This document shows positions 34,866-46,439 of a stretch of DNA of 64,000 bases, piece by piece. The stretch covers positions 22,719,443 to 22,783,442 of the forward strand of contig CM077116.1 of the NCBI GenBank assembly GCA_039619475.1, in the 5' to 3' direction. The first letter of the stretch is position 1. Every line of letters begins with the position of its first letter. The notes beneath the pieces were generated by a model. It worked only from the letters and a program-made list of their open reading frames with translations. It was not told the origin of the DNA and ran no database searches. Source of the DNA: Icerya purchasi (taxonomy: Eukaryota > Arthropoda > Insecta > Hemiptera > Monophlebidae). The position numbers and the translations under genes are program-made.

Positions 34866-37189
34866 AAAAACCTGTTTAATAACTTTCATCCATGTTGACC
34901 ACGAATATATCTCCTGGTTTTCGGTGTTAGGTATATTGGTAAAAATACCGATAGAGTGCGGTAATTAGACTTCACTCGGTAGTCGTTGGTAAGAAAACGA
35001 TCGCATCCTTTTAATTTTTTTCTTTTCCTTACTTCCTATATGATTTATCTATTATTTCCACTGTTACTTGTGTAGATTACTATTATAATTTTGAGTTAAT
35101 TTGGTCTGGTGTAACAGCATTGGAATTATAAAGATCGACAAAAAACAAAAATTCTTCTGGTCCATTTATTTCGGCATAAAATTGCTGTGGTAATGCTCTA
35201 GCATAGGACAGCTTTTTTTCGTAACGCACACAACGTATTTAGTTAAGAAATAGGATAAAATTAGAGATTTCACTTACAGGATGATTCGAACCGATACACG
35301 CATCCGCTAGTAGTGATGAATAGGTCCGGAAGGATACGTATCCGCAGATATTCCACAGTGGAGTTGATGATGCAATTCCCGCTACAGTTCCGGACACGTA
35401 AACTCGAACCCAGCAAAATACAGACCTCGAAGACAGAAGAATAGGCCGTCTGTCCTTTTCTAGGTGTCATACGGGGAATGGGCATCTGAGCAGAAGTGTG
35501 CCAGATCAGCTGGGAAAGTGAAAAATGGTGAAAACATCAGGATAATTAGAAAGAAACGCTGTCGTTTTTTCTGTAGACACAACTTTTTCTATGATTATAC
35601 TCCTACATTAGCTATTTTGCGATTTCCTTCTCTCTTTCTAATACACGTAATCTAGCCTAATACACTGGTAACACTGCATCGAAAACTAATGCAAACCATT
35701 TCCAATTTTTGGGTGTACTGTGTAATCCATATGAGTCCGATATGGATGCGTATCTGGGATGCAGTGATGGAACCCGCGATTCAGTTCCGGGGTCGTATCT
35801 GAAGAAATAACGAACTTTCTCATCACTATCTGGTAGTAACAACAAAATATACTAAATAACCGCTGTAGGGGGACTATTTATTTACTGGAACGCTTAACTC
35901 CTATGCGTGTTTATAATATTTTACAAAAAAAAAACAAAAAAAAACGCCATTGTGTTTGGTCTCAAATTAACAATCTCAGTATATCGCACGGAATCTAACG
36001 TTAATATTTATTGAGAGTAGAAGCACCCTGGTGGTCAGATCGATTTTCGGGTTGTACCTTAACATGTTCTGAAACCCAGATGAACGTGAGCTACCAAACG
36101 GTGTGTGTTTAATTTTTGCACTTAAGCTACTCTTGTATTGATAATCAACAGTCTATGCACTAAAAGCTGTTTTGTGACGACATAAAACGATATCTCGTAC
36201 ACATTTCGGCCTTCAGCATTGTATATTATAAGTGATGCGCTTGTGTGCTTGATACGCGTTGTCACTGAGATATATTTCGTTTCTCCCCTTTTTATTTTTC
36301 TTTTGTAGCTTCGACCGATGTAGGCTTTTTAAACATTTCATTTTTAAATTTCCATCAGCTAAAAACTCTCAAATCGGTTTTATTCGTATCGGAAGAGCTC
36401 AGAAATAAACCCAAGAATGAACACGAAGCGTTGATTAAATTTATGAATAAGAAAATCTTAAAAATTGTCCAAGAATAGAAATGCACGATCTAGCCGGATT
36501 TCTTGCGCTCCACTTGTAGTAGCATAATCAGTTCTATTTGCCGAAACTATCGAATGAGTCTTTTCCGGATTTTGTTGCGGCCGTTCGAACCGTTTTTTTT
36601 TCAGAGTCCTTAACCGGGCACTAATTTTTTTCAATGCATTTGTCGACCAGGAATTAGCTCAAGAAATAGAAAAGAGGAAAAAATTTTATGCTTAAGGAGA
36701 GAGAGTAATAATAATACAAAGACAGAAGCAACGGAAGTAGAAATGAAAAAAATATAAACAGCACTGTAAAAAGTAGTCGAATGACCAAGTTTCGGTAGAG
36801 CGGTATAAACGAACAAATCTGTTCATCATCCGAAAGACCGACGACAACCAGCATCACAAAAAGGAGAGCACAGTGAAGAGGGTAGAATGAAATAGATGCA
36901 GACGAGAAGTGAGAACAGGTGTAGGCGGGAAACTATGATAAAATCGAGTGTGACAAATGATTGTATGAAGGAGAAAAATCTAAGAAGCATGGACGGGAAG
37001 GAAGAGATGGTTGAATAAAGAGATTGAATACAGCCGGAACTGGGAAATAGAGAAGAATAGGAGTTGAACCGTAGTTCAGAATAAAAAAGGAAGGCAATAT
37101 TGTGAGCTTTATTTAGGAACAATTAGAAAAGGAAGGAATTTATTATATTTCGATACGATATCAGATGATATTGTTAATAAGAAGTAATC
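34866..37189. other. Mixed sequence; purine-rich part may be LINE debris
   Basis: From about 36640 to 37189 the plus strand is strongly purine-rich (the minus strand is pyrimidine-rich with long open frames), which matches the composition of the adjoining minus-strand LINE copy. No motif allows it to be called with confidence. Nothing is recognised in 34866-36639. Confidence 0.3.
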
Positions 37190-37600
37190 AATATACCGGG
37201 ATTATAATGTGCGGAGAAGAAAAGGATAGGATGTAAGAGGCGCAATGTAGAAAGATGAAATTTCAGAAAATTGGAATCGCTTAATAGAAAGAAATGAACA
37301 CTTAATTAACACATGATCAGCATCGCAAACACGCCCTTCGTGTTTGAGTGGAGAATACGGTGAGGAAACCAACGAAAAATAGGAAAACAAGAGGGGGATA
37401 GCAGAGTGTGGCTTAAGGACGTCGTTGAATAGTGGCGACACCACAGCGCAATATTAAAAAGTGAGAGAGAAGCAAACCACGGATTATTAGTAGGAATAAA
37501 AGAAATGGATGAAATTATTCGAGAAAGAGGAAGCGTAAATATCCAATACCATGATCCGAGTTGTGAAACGATCTTCACTAATTTATTACGTTCAATGCCG
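37190..37600 (-). mobile_element. LINE family L fragment, ORF2 tail, minus strand
   Basis: Read on the minus strand, disrupted frames give IPTNNPWFASLSLF, a diverged RLRF-like segment, and SLVSSPYSPLKHEGRVCDAD then HVLIKCSFLS. These align with NPWFSELP, with SLISSPHCPLHPDDTVICDA and with EHVFFQCSSLS in the copies at 21590 and 50000. Frameshifts between these blocks show it is dead. The conserved CPLH histidine block is altered to SPLK. Confidence 0.7.
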
Positions 37601-38689
37601 GATGAAGTTCGGTTTCTTGTCTACAAGTTGGGACTGATATTCTTCTCGTTTTTCTAATCGAAAGGACAATTCTAATAACAAACTTTCTCGCTCCGGAAAT
37701 GGGACCGGACACCTATAGCTTTAATGCTTTTCCAGCCTGTCAGCCTGAATTCGTCTTATCCTTCTAGAATTTATCGGAAATCCATAGATCAAGATTGGTC
37801 GGATCGCTCAGACATAGATGGTTCCACGAATCTGTTAATAAACAGGAAAACACTTTTCGCCATGCATTTTAACATATGTATTTATTAAAATTAAGCTTAC
37901 GATCTATTCTATCCCGCCGGGGCGAGATATTTAATCGCGTTATCGGTACATTATTATCAAGTTAAAGTTCATTTCTAAGCGGCGTAATTTTATAGTTTCG
38001 TTCTTTGGTCCATAGCGTAGTTTGAGTTTTTTGCGCGGTGAAATTAAGACCGATTTAGATTGAAGCCATTTTAAATTGAAGATTTATTTTTTACGTTATC
38101 GAGTTAATTTTGTCTTTTTCACCAAATTCAAATATATGAACTAGATCATCGGCGCATAACTGACGGATTTGAAATGACAAGTCATTTTTTACTGTTACTT
38201 TATTGCAGTTTTTTTATGAATAACACTGCGAAAATAAACTTGCATAGTTCCTGAATGTTTAATTGGCCCAGGAACTGACTTTATTTTAATATTTCAGTTA
38301 ATAATCATATCAACGACATCCATTTTTAATTTTAGGCTTTTGCAGTTCATCAGTTGTATCATCATCAAAGAATGCGTACATGGCGAATGAAAAGCGTACG
38401 TAAGTCGATTGACAGTTTTCCATAGATTCAACAGATCAGTCGCTTCTTCCGATGAACAAGCTTCGCGTAAAGCTGATTTATATATCGTAAATATCATGTT
38501 TGTCCGCTTAATTAACCAACCTTCGATTTAACTAACTTTTCAAGAATTTTATTACGTAGTAGCTGTACGCGGTAACTTTTCAACCTGTTGAATCGCTAGC
38601 TGGAATTACTAACGCAAATTTCCATAAAGCAGATGAATTGAAAAGAAAAATATTAAACGTACGTAAAGGCGCCAACTGTTATATTTAAA
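37601..38689. other. AT-rich sequence without a recognisable gene
   Basis: A 67-codon minus-strand frame at 38497-38294 has no identifiable motif. No repeats were recognised. Confidence 0.35.
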
Positions 38690-39235
38690 ATTTAAAGAGA
38701 CAATAAAAAATGTTTTCTTAGAAAAAAATACCGATATTTGAAGATCTATTAAAAAAATTTAATAAAAACACACTAAAAAGTAAAATTACTCCCGATGAAA
38801 AAAAAAATATATCAGAGTGATATACCCTAAGTGGTGATGTTATCGTAATTCTTATACAATACCGATACCTTAATTAGAGTTGGCACCAAATTAAAATTAC
38901 AATATCTAGAAACGATTTAACGAATATTTAATGCAGTTTTTTTTATTATTATTGTAATTTTAATTTGGTGCCAACTCTAATTAAGGTATCAGTAGTGTAT
39001 AAGAATTACGATAACATCACCACTTAGGGTATATCACTCTGATATATATCTTTTATCGAATAATAAGTATTAATGCTGTATAAGAATTACGCTCATATCA
39101 CCTTAAGTTATATTATTCTGTGCAATAGATTTTTTATCGAATAATTATTTTTTACTTTTTAGTTCACTTTGATTAAATTTTTTGTAATAAATCTTCAAGT
39201 CCCGGTATTTTTTTCTTTTTAAACGTTTTATTTCA
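38690..39235. mobile_element. Foldback element with near-perfect 95-bp inner arms
   Basis: The inner arms 38807-38901 and 38953-39047 are reverse complements with about two mismatches over 95 bases, separated by a 51-base spacer. Looser pairing continues outwards on both sides: CACTAAAAAGTAAAA on the left with TTTTTACTTTTTAG on the right, and ACCGATATTTGAAGAT with ATCTTCAAGTCCCGG. The right arm also contains a tandem duplication of about 80 bases (GTATAAGAATTACG at 38996 and 39076). A second, more diverged member lies at 53290-53880. No coding sequence is present. Confidence 0.88.
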
Positions 39236-39399
39236 CAGTTTTAGCGTAATACTTAAATTTTTTTTCTTGCTAACCATATTTTATGTTTAGACAAAAAAAA
39301 AAAAATTAAGCTTCATTTTCACGGTAAAAATATCAAAATATGTATATACTCGGTTTTCTTATTCAAAGCTACATTTCCATGGTAATTTGGCTAATTGAT

Positions 39400-39665
39400 G
39401 GTGTTTTAGGTCAGTCGCGTTTGTCATACTAATAAGAAATTCCCAACGGTGGAGCATTTGCTGAAATGGTGCCGGCAGACTTCCCGTACTACCTCACCTG
39501 TGAGTCTATTGTCGAACTACCCTGATTGTGTTCGGGCAGTGTTGAATTTTGCAGCATCGAACAGACTGCACCGTCTTCTGTAATTTCCAGTTAGTCTAGG
39601 TGCCGTAATAGCCCAGGTCGGCGCCTAGATTTATATATTTGTAAATTTATTAAAAAAGAAAAAAA
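39400..39665 (+). mobile_element. Probable LINE 3' end fragment
   Basis: One frame reads KKFPTVEHLLKWCRQTS, then LLSNYPDCVRAVLNFAA and SNRLHRLL, which resembles the short C-terminal tail seen after RNase H or Cys/His motifs in some LINE ORF2 proteins (a VLxFAxxxxL pattern). It is followed by GGTGCCGTAATAGCCCAGG, CGGCGCCTAGATTTATATA and an AAATAAATAAA tail. The family was not identified. Confidence 0.45.
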
Positions 39666-39839
39666 GAAATAAATAAATTCTTTAAAGGGACCACATTTTA
39701 CCACGTTTTTTGACAAATACCCAGTTAAACAGTACTGAAATTGTACCACTGCTGAATGGTATACTTTCTAATGGACAAAGAATCAGTAAAATCGGTCCAC
39801 ATGAATATAAGTTATGCTCCATCGATCACATTTAGGATA

Positions 39840-41061
39840 CAGTTTCTTTGTAAAATGACTTCCCATCCTCGTATCCCTCTAACCTTTCATAAATAACCTT
39901 CCTCATCGTTTAGACAAATTCTCCTCCTATACTATTTCCTGTAGTATACTTCTTTATTTTATGTTTAACTTCTTCGGGTTTTTTCACCCTCCAAAACTCT
40001 TTCTCTCCCTTCATTATCTAAAACTTCTGGCTCCGCAGCTGCCAATCAAGAATTTAATTTTCTTATTAACTCCTCATTTCCTCTTCATTCCTTAATATTT
40101 ACTGATGGTTCCAAGAGTTCCAGGGGGAGTAGCTGCTTCCTTTTTCTTCCCAGCCAGTAATTCCACTCAATTTTTCAGGCTGCCGGCTTTTTGCTCTATC
40201 ATTTCCGCGGAACTTTATGTCATTCTTCGAGCAGTTACATTTATTTCCCCTCTACTCAATACTCAGATACCTAATCATTTCGGACTCCAAAAGTGCTCTT
40301 CAAGTTACATCCTCTCTCGTTCCCTCATATTCCCTCGACTCGACTTTATTGTTTTCCGTATACGTTTTCTCATCTATAGTCTTTCCCTTTCCCATTTCAT
40401 TTCCATCGATTTTCTTTGGGTTCCAAGTCATGCGAGTATTGATGGTAACGAGACGGTGGATTCCTTAGCACGCTCAGCGTTACATTCCGTACATTTTGTT
40501 TAAAAGATTCCCGGTCACAACGTACTTCCTCTCTCCAAAAGAATACATGTCTGACTTTGGTCGGATTTATATCTTCGCTTCTTTTCTAATTCTAACTCAT
40601 TTTACCTTTCTATTCATCCTAGAAGACCCTATTCTTGTTCTTGATTCTATTATTTTCCTACCCACAAACGCTTTTTTCATTATTGCTATCTGCCGTCTGC
40701 GGCTTAATCATACTTTTCTCCCATCCTCACGGTATCGTCTTGCTTTTTCCCCGTCCTCTTATTGTCCTTTGCACTCTGGCGACGGTACTTTCGTTTATGA
40801 TCCTGACCACGTGCTGTTTGAATGTTCCAATCTTTCCTCCGAATGTAATATCCTATACGGTCAGTTATTAAAACTGAATTTTCCTACTCCTTATAACGCT
40901 TCCTATATCTTAACTTTGCCGTCTTCAGAGGTGGCTTCTATTCTTGCTTCTTTTCTTTCATCGATCTCTGACCGGATTAAAATTTAATCTCTAATATAGT
41001 TCAGTTGTCCTGGGTAGCTGCCCCTGGTTGGTCAAACCAAAAAAAAAAAAAAAAAAAAAAG
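39840..41061 (+). mobile_element. LINE family L, RNase H to poly(A) tail
   Basis: This is the longest copy of its family in the window. A plus-strand frame at about 40105-40503 holds RNase H motifs. FTDGSKSS lies just upstream (40098), then CSIISAELYVILRA, a frameshifted IISDSKSALQV near 40290, and FLWVPSHASIDGNETVDSLA. The next frame (40496-40987) has the tail CRLRLNHTFLPSSRYRL, SSYCPLHSGDG and DPDHVLFECSNLS, and ends with a TAA. The three acidic RNase H residues (TDGS, AEL, SDS) are all visible, though in two frames. The 3' end is CTGCCCCTGGTTGGTCAAACC plus a 20-base poly(A) at 41040-41060. Five prime truncation is near 39840. This looks like one of the younger copies, because the frames are long. 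Confidence 0.88.
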
Positions 41062-41859
41062 AAAAATTTATTCACAAACACAAACAGAAAAACATAGAAG
41101 ACAAACATATCACCTCATTTTTTTTAAAAGTCACTAAAAATTATCAACCGGTTTCGGGGATATGAACACATTTTCATAATTATGTTGATCTGACTATGTA
41201 AAATTTAATTATATATATAGGCGTATGTTATGTATGTACATTTGAATGTGTATGTTTTTGGAAGTATTTATATGTTAACGCATGTATGTTTGACGGGGTC
41301 TGTACGCGTTAACTCGTCTCGTAATTATGTTAACTCTTGGCAATGGTCAATGTATCTGATCGTATGGTGCAGCACATGTTGATATGTGCTAAGTTCCGCG
41401 TAACTTTATTTCTTTCGGAGCTGTTGATGGTCCGACTAAAAAAGAGGACTGGTAAAAGAAAAAAAAAAAGAAAAAAATGGCACAGACTCGAAATAAACAT
41501 ATTATTTTTGCGCATGCGCCCGCGAGTAGGCGAAAATATTTAATTTTTGATTCAAATTATTCTGTTTTACATGTAAAATTTACGTCCAATTTACATTTTA
41601 CATATTTTCCGAATTAACTAGTTGACGTTTTAATATTTCATTAATTATAAAACAAGACAGAATTAGATCGAAAAATATCACCGGGCTTGAAGTGATTATT
41701 ATATTTGTTCCGTTACAATGCTGTCGACATTTTCCTATTCAAACCGTATAGTAAGATTAATTTTGTCGAACGTACATTTTTTTTCCTTTTTTTCTTTTTT
41801 GTTGCGATGAATTCGAATGTTCCTTATTGTAAATCCTTATATTTGCATAGAATTTACTG
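41062..41859. other. Sequence without a recognisable gene
   Basis: No motif or repeat family was recognised. Two antisense frames near 41330-41543 overlap an A-rich low-complexity tract. Confidence 0.35.
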
Positions 41860-41935
41860 ACATTTGCAGGGGCAGTCGGCACTTAAAAGTGACGGAGGAC
41901 CGTGTCAGCAATGGCCTACAAGGCCAAATGATGAT
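41860..41935 (+). repeat. Possible LINE 3' terminus ending in (ATG)n
   Basis: GTGTCAGCAATGGCCTACAAGG followed by CCAAATGATGATGAT resembles LINE ends that carry short ATGATG tails instead of poly(A). No coding part is attached. Confidence 0.4.
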
Positions 41936-42874
41936 GATACACAGTCAGGCTCTTTGACTTAACGAGTTGGATTTATTATTCTATATATTCTCGGTAACTA
42001 GCTTTTTTTTTTTTTTTTTTTTCGGTCTGTTCATCATCGGTTGCCGGATAGGAATCTTGCTGAATATGTTACGAAAAGGTAAACGATTAAAATGTTAGGA
42101 ACAACTCTCGTTGTATAGATTCGAGTTTTATCGGTGAACATTTACGCTTGCCGTGCACCGTGGTGTACAGGGTGAAAATAAAAGTATAATCGATGCTGGT
42201 CGAATCTTTGATTAAACGTTAAAAATTAAAATTTCTGTTTATTTAGCGCGAGTAATTAATTGCGAAATCGTCACGTTTATTTCTCTGACTGGGCATTATA
42301 AAAGAAAAAAATGTAAATAAAAAATTACCAAATACGTGTCTGATTCATTAATGGGAGTTAAACATGAAAGACACACAGGTGTGCAATGGTTGCTGCAAGA
42401 GTGATGAGTGATATGAGGTGTACGTAAACTTCATACAAGTCACGACTAGCGCACACAAGCTAAACATGCACGTTGTCGAATAATACGAATTTTCGCAATA
42501 TCTTGTTAGAATGCCAACAAAAATTATTTCACTTTCTTCAAAATAGTTTTGTTTTGACTCGTACTTTTCGCTTCTGATTACTTTTTTCGAGACGACGTAA
42601 CACGGTACGGATAATCAATTGTTAAAATTATTACTTCTACCACTGAAATTTTTATATAATAAATAAAAGTGATAAGAAAAACAACAAAGTCTCCGCATTC
42701 CACTTTTCCCATGCAGCGCCAGTGATGGTAATTTTCAAATATTTTCAATAATTCGAACCTCGACTGGCTCAAAGTACCGCTGCCTCAACGGTAGTTTAAA
42801 ATGGTGTGCTTAAAGTTTAATTAAATGTCCCGAAAGAGTTTTCTTTCTTTTTATCAAAGACTTTCAATACACAT
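41936..42874. other. Sequence without a recognisable gene
   Basis: A T20 run lies near 42003-42022. No ORF or repeat structure is supported. Confidence 0.35.
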
Positions 42875-43390
42875 CAGTGACGGATACATCCCCCCTCCCC
42901 AGAACCAAAACCTTGATGAAAAAATTTGTTACAACAGAAAAACTTAATTTATCCTATAAAAATTTTGTATAAATATTACTATGAATTTAATTACAACTAA
43001 TATTTTTAAATATTAATTCCTAGTAAAACCATTAATTTGTTTCAAACGCAGCTGTCGTCGATTTTTTTTGTCTTTTTTAGTTTATTTTTAATTTTTATTT
43101 TGTAATGGAAATAAAAATAGTTCAATGAGAAATATATGTATTTTTTTTTTTTACTTGCTCATGAACAAAGAATTCGGATCGGACCAATAACGAAAATAAA
43201 AAAGAAGTAAAGTCTAACAAAAATACTATCGTTCTATTCTTCCTAGTAATTTACTATTCAAATTCTAAACTACCATTTTTTAGGTATAATTTTATAATTT
43301 CGTTTTATTTTCCACCCCTAAATATAAGATAAAAGTTAAATTAAATTGTAATAATTATGTATTTTTAAAACATTTTTAAATTTCTGAGGT
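42875..43390 (+). mobile_element. hAT family C copy, left end present
   Basis: It begins CAGTGACGGATACATCCCCC, a hAT-like terminus. Its interior aligns closely along its length with the element at 56489-57096 (shared blocks: AAAAATTTGTTACAACAGA, TAGTTCAATGAGAAATATAT, GAACAAAGAATTCGGATCGG, TATGTATTTTTAAAACATTT). Alignment stops near 43390, before the right end seen in the other copy, so this copy is 3' truncated or diverged. It is non-coding. Confidence 0.75.
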
Positions 43391-46300
43391 AAATTTTTAC
43401 TTAGGCGGCACCAGTTCGTTTTTCGTCTTTACAGTCCATAGCGCTACATGTAGTTCATCTCAATAATTCACTGTTTTTAAAATATTTCAAATTTACTCTT
43501 TTTGTTTATTTTCTTTTTAAAATTATATTTTGATTTACTAGCTGCTACTTTGCACTATTACTTTGGTTTGGTGGCTTGTTTATTTTCTTTTTAATTTATT
43601 ATTTACTGTCTGCCACTTTCTACTACTCTCGTCTGACTGCTTTTATATTCTCTCATTTGAATTTCCGTTGCTTAATAAGTATGTCCATCGAAATCGAATT
43701 GCGCGTTGCGGCGTGTAATCCCGTGTATTTCGATTTGATGGCATATACGGAAAGAAGATGCCATCAAATTTTACATCAAACATCGGGTTCTTCCGTTTTT
43801 CAGGTTTTTACATTTTATTTCTTTACAAAGTATTATTTCTCCTATCTAATTCTGCGGTATTTTTTTTTTGTTTCTCCTGTTATACCCTGTTATGGCTGAA
43901 ACGCCATAACGTATATATATATATATATATCTATATATATGCATTTGTATCTCTTTCGCCTCCATATATGAACAGGACTAACACCCCTTCATTGAAAATA
44001 GTTATCGCAATGTAATATTTTTATGATAAATGATAATTCGGGCACTCCGAGGATGGTAAAATAATTTAACATTTTTTGGATGCACAATTTTGTATATGAA
44101 CATCACCACTTCAACTCCCTATATTATTCGGTGATTTCGCCTTCACTTTTGATACATAGCATGATACGCTTCCAGTTATGTTGTCACGTCTGAATAAGGT
44201 ATGAGCGGTATAGCTGAAATGTTTATCACAGATACATATCTTCAGTGAGATGAATTCAGATTTCAGTGACCGTTTGGCCGTGACGTGATTTTTATAGAAA
44301 TTTTTTAATCAAAATAATTCTATTTATTTTATCAGTTATGCAATCCGGTCGAAAATATGAATAAGTACCTAATTTTAACAATTACCAAATATGTTATTTT
44401 AAAATAATTATTTCTTCTAGATAGAAGTTCCTCTAACTTTCCGAACTATTTCAAAAAAATCTTTCTCTAGCATATTTATTTGAAAGATTACTTGATTAGT
44501 AATTTTTAAATTTGACAGTGTAAGCTTAAAATTTCCATTATTTTACTTAATGAATGAAATAGACCTGAATTCGGACTGTTTTGTTTCTTTTCTTCTTTAC
44601 TACAGGAATATTGACCATTTTATCAATTGCATAACTAAACCACCTTGCTGACAATATATCGGTGGTCCCAATGGATGATAATTAGACCATCTTTTACAAA
44701 TGATTTCTTTTTTATGGCAATATTTATGACATTAATCACATAAAGAATAATGTATACAATTATTTATATTAAATAATGTTAATTTTGTATGAAACTGAAA
44801 AAAATAATTTTTTTATTTACGGTTCAGATTTTATAAAAATAGATAATAAACTAAGATTTTTTTAGGTTTTAATTTGTATTAAAAAAAAACGTTTTAGAGA
44901 AGAGCTAATTTGAAAAAAAAAAAATTACGCAACATTCAATTAAGAAATGATTTTTTGTTTTATAATTTTAATATGTAATTTATTTTTAAAAAACTTCGTA
45001 CGTTTCTTTTACTGTCCATTTTATTTCTGCTTTTAACATGTTTAAAAATTAAACCTGAAATTATGCTGCTTCACATTTCTTCAACTAGATTACAGTTAAA
45101 GAAGAATAACAACATAGTTGTTAAAAAATAATGAATAAAGCTGTTAAAAACAATAATATTATTTTAATTGAATAATTTGTAACTTTTTAATGATCTAGTA
45201 ATAAATTACACCTAGTTACACCACGGGCGTCTGGAGGATTTTTCCTCTTGGGAGTTAAGATTGAAAAAAATTTTTTTGTTTGTAGAAAACATTTCACTAC
45301 TATATTACATGTAGGAAATCAGTTTTTTAATTAATTTTGAATTCATTTTTAAATAACTTTTGTCATAAAATCTATAATAAAAATATTAAAAATTAGATTA
45401 ATACAGAATTAATTGTAAATAATTTTATGCCCATCAAAAATCAATGCTTGCTTATTTTTTATTTGTCAAATTTTCAGAGGTACCTCGGCAGTGCCTTTTG
45501 CTGGACTCTCTCTGCAAATGTTCATGAGTTATGCCATCAAAGATTTTTCAGTTTTCGGATACTACTAATAGTATTTAAAATCGTATAGGGAAGCAGTAAT
45601 GTTAATTTATGACGAATTCTGTTCTAGATTTCTGCAATTATTTTTCTATTATATCAAATTTAAGTAAAAAAAACTAAATTATTAAATAATAAAATCGGAC
45701 AATTCTTATGCGACGAAAATCTAAGTATTAACTGGCAGCGTATTTGAACCACTTTGGGGGGGGGGGGGGGGTCAAAAAATAAAAAATTCTTTGAACAAGA
45801 TCGATCGGGACTCAATTATCCGAAGACATGAGTAATAATTTTAGCTTACTTGCCCTAATTTCCGGAAAAAACAATGTTTGAACCCAACTCCCCCTATAAA
45901 AGTACGCCGTTGGTATTAACATTGATATAAAAATAATTTAATCGAGCAAAAAAACAACCATAAAATAGACCGAAACATGAAAAAAGGTTCCAAAACAATA
46001 TTTTAAAAAAACAGATAAAGAAAAAACTAATGCCAAAAAGAAAATGAAAGTTTAGCATTAATTTAAAGTAATAACAGCTTTAAAAATGTTCGTTAATTAA
46101 AAATAAAATCATTTATATATATACATTCAGTACAAAAACTGTAAATTGTTTATATTGAGACATGTATTTTTTAAAGTTGTAAATGATTATACATAATAGA
46201 TATATTTTACGTTTTCAATTTTTATGGGGATTTTAATAAATATACTATTTTAAAATTACATTATACTTTCTTACACTTTGAATAATAATTATACTTTCCA

Positions 46301-46439
46301 TTTTTGGGGGGGCGTTACTCGTTTTTTTTAATAAGTAGTATATTTTGCGACGTTTTTCTAATTTTGAAATAATTATTCACATGTGTGACGTGTGAAGAGA
46401 ACTATAAATTTTTAAAATCATATAAGATTAATCATTAGA
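43391..46439. other. Long AT-rich stretch without a recognisable gene
   Basis: It contains a TA repeat (43911-43939) and a 16-base G run (45756-45771). The pattern near 45232 (CACGGGCGTCTGGAGG) with CCAACGGCGTACTT inverted near 45905 is only suggestive of hAT ends; no 8-bp duplication matches. Frames at 43576-44015 are T-rich and lack motifs. Confidence 0.35.

Noticed and set aside
35281..35300. tRNA B-box-like GATTCGAACC (minus strand GGTTCGAATC)
   Set aside because: No A box at the right distance and no cloverleaf could be drawn; another similar 10-mer at 42755 also lacks context.
43576..44015. Two plus-strand frames of 107 and 85 codons
   Set aside because: T-rich composition and a YIYIYIY run from a TA repeat; no domain or splice support.
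45232..45910. Possible hAT element with CACGGGCGTC and inverted CAACGGCGTA ends
   Set aside because: Terminus similarity is short and no 8-bp target duplication matches at the two ends.
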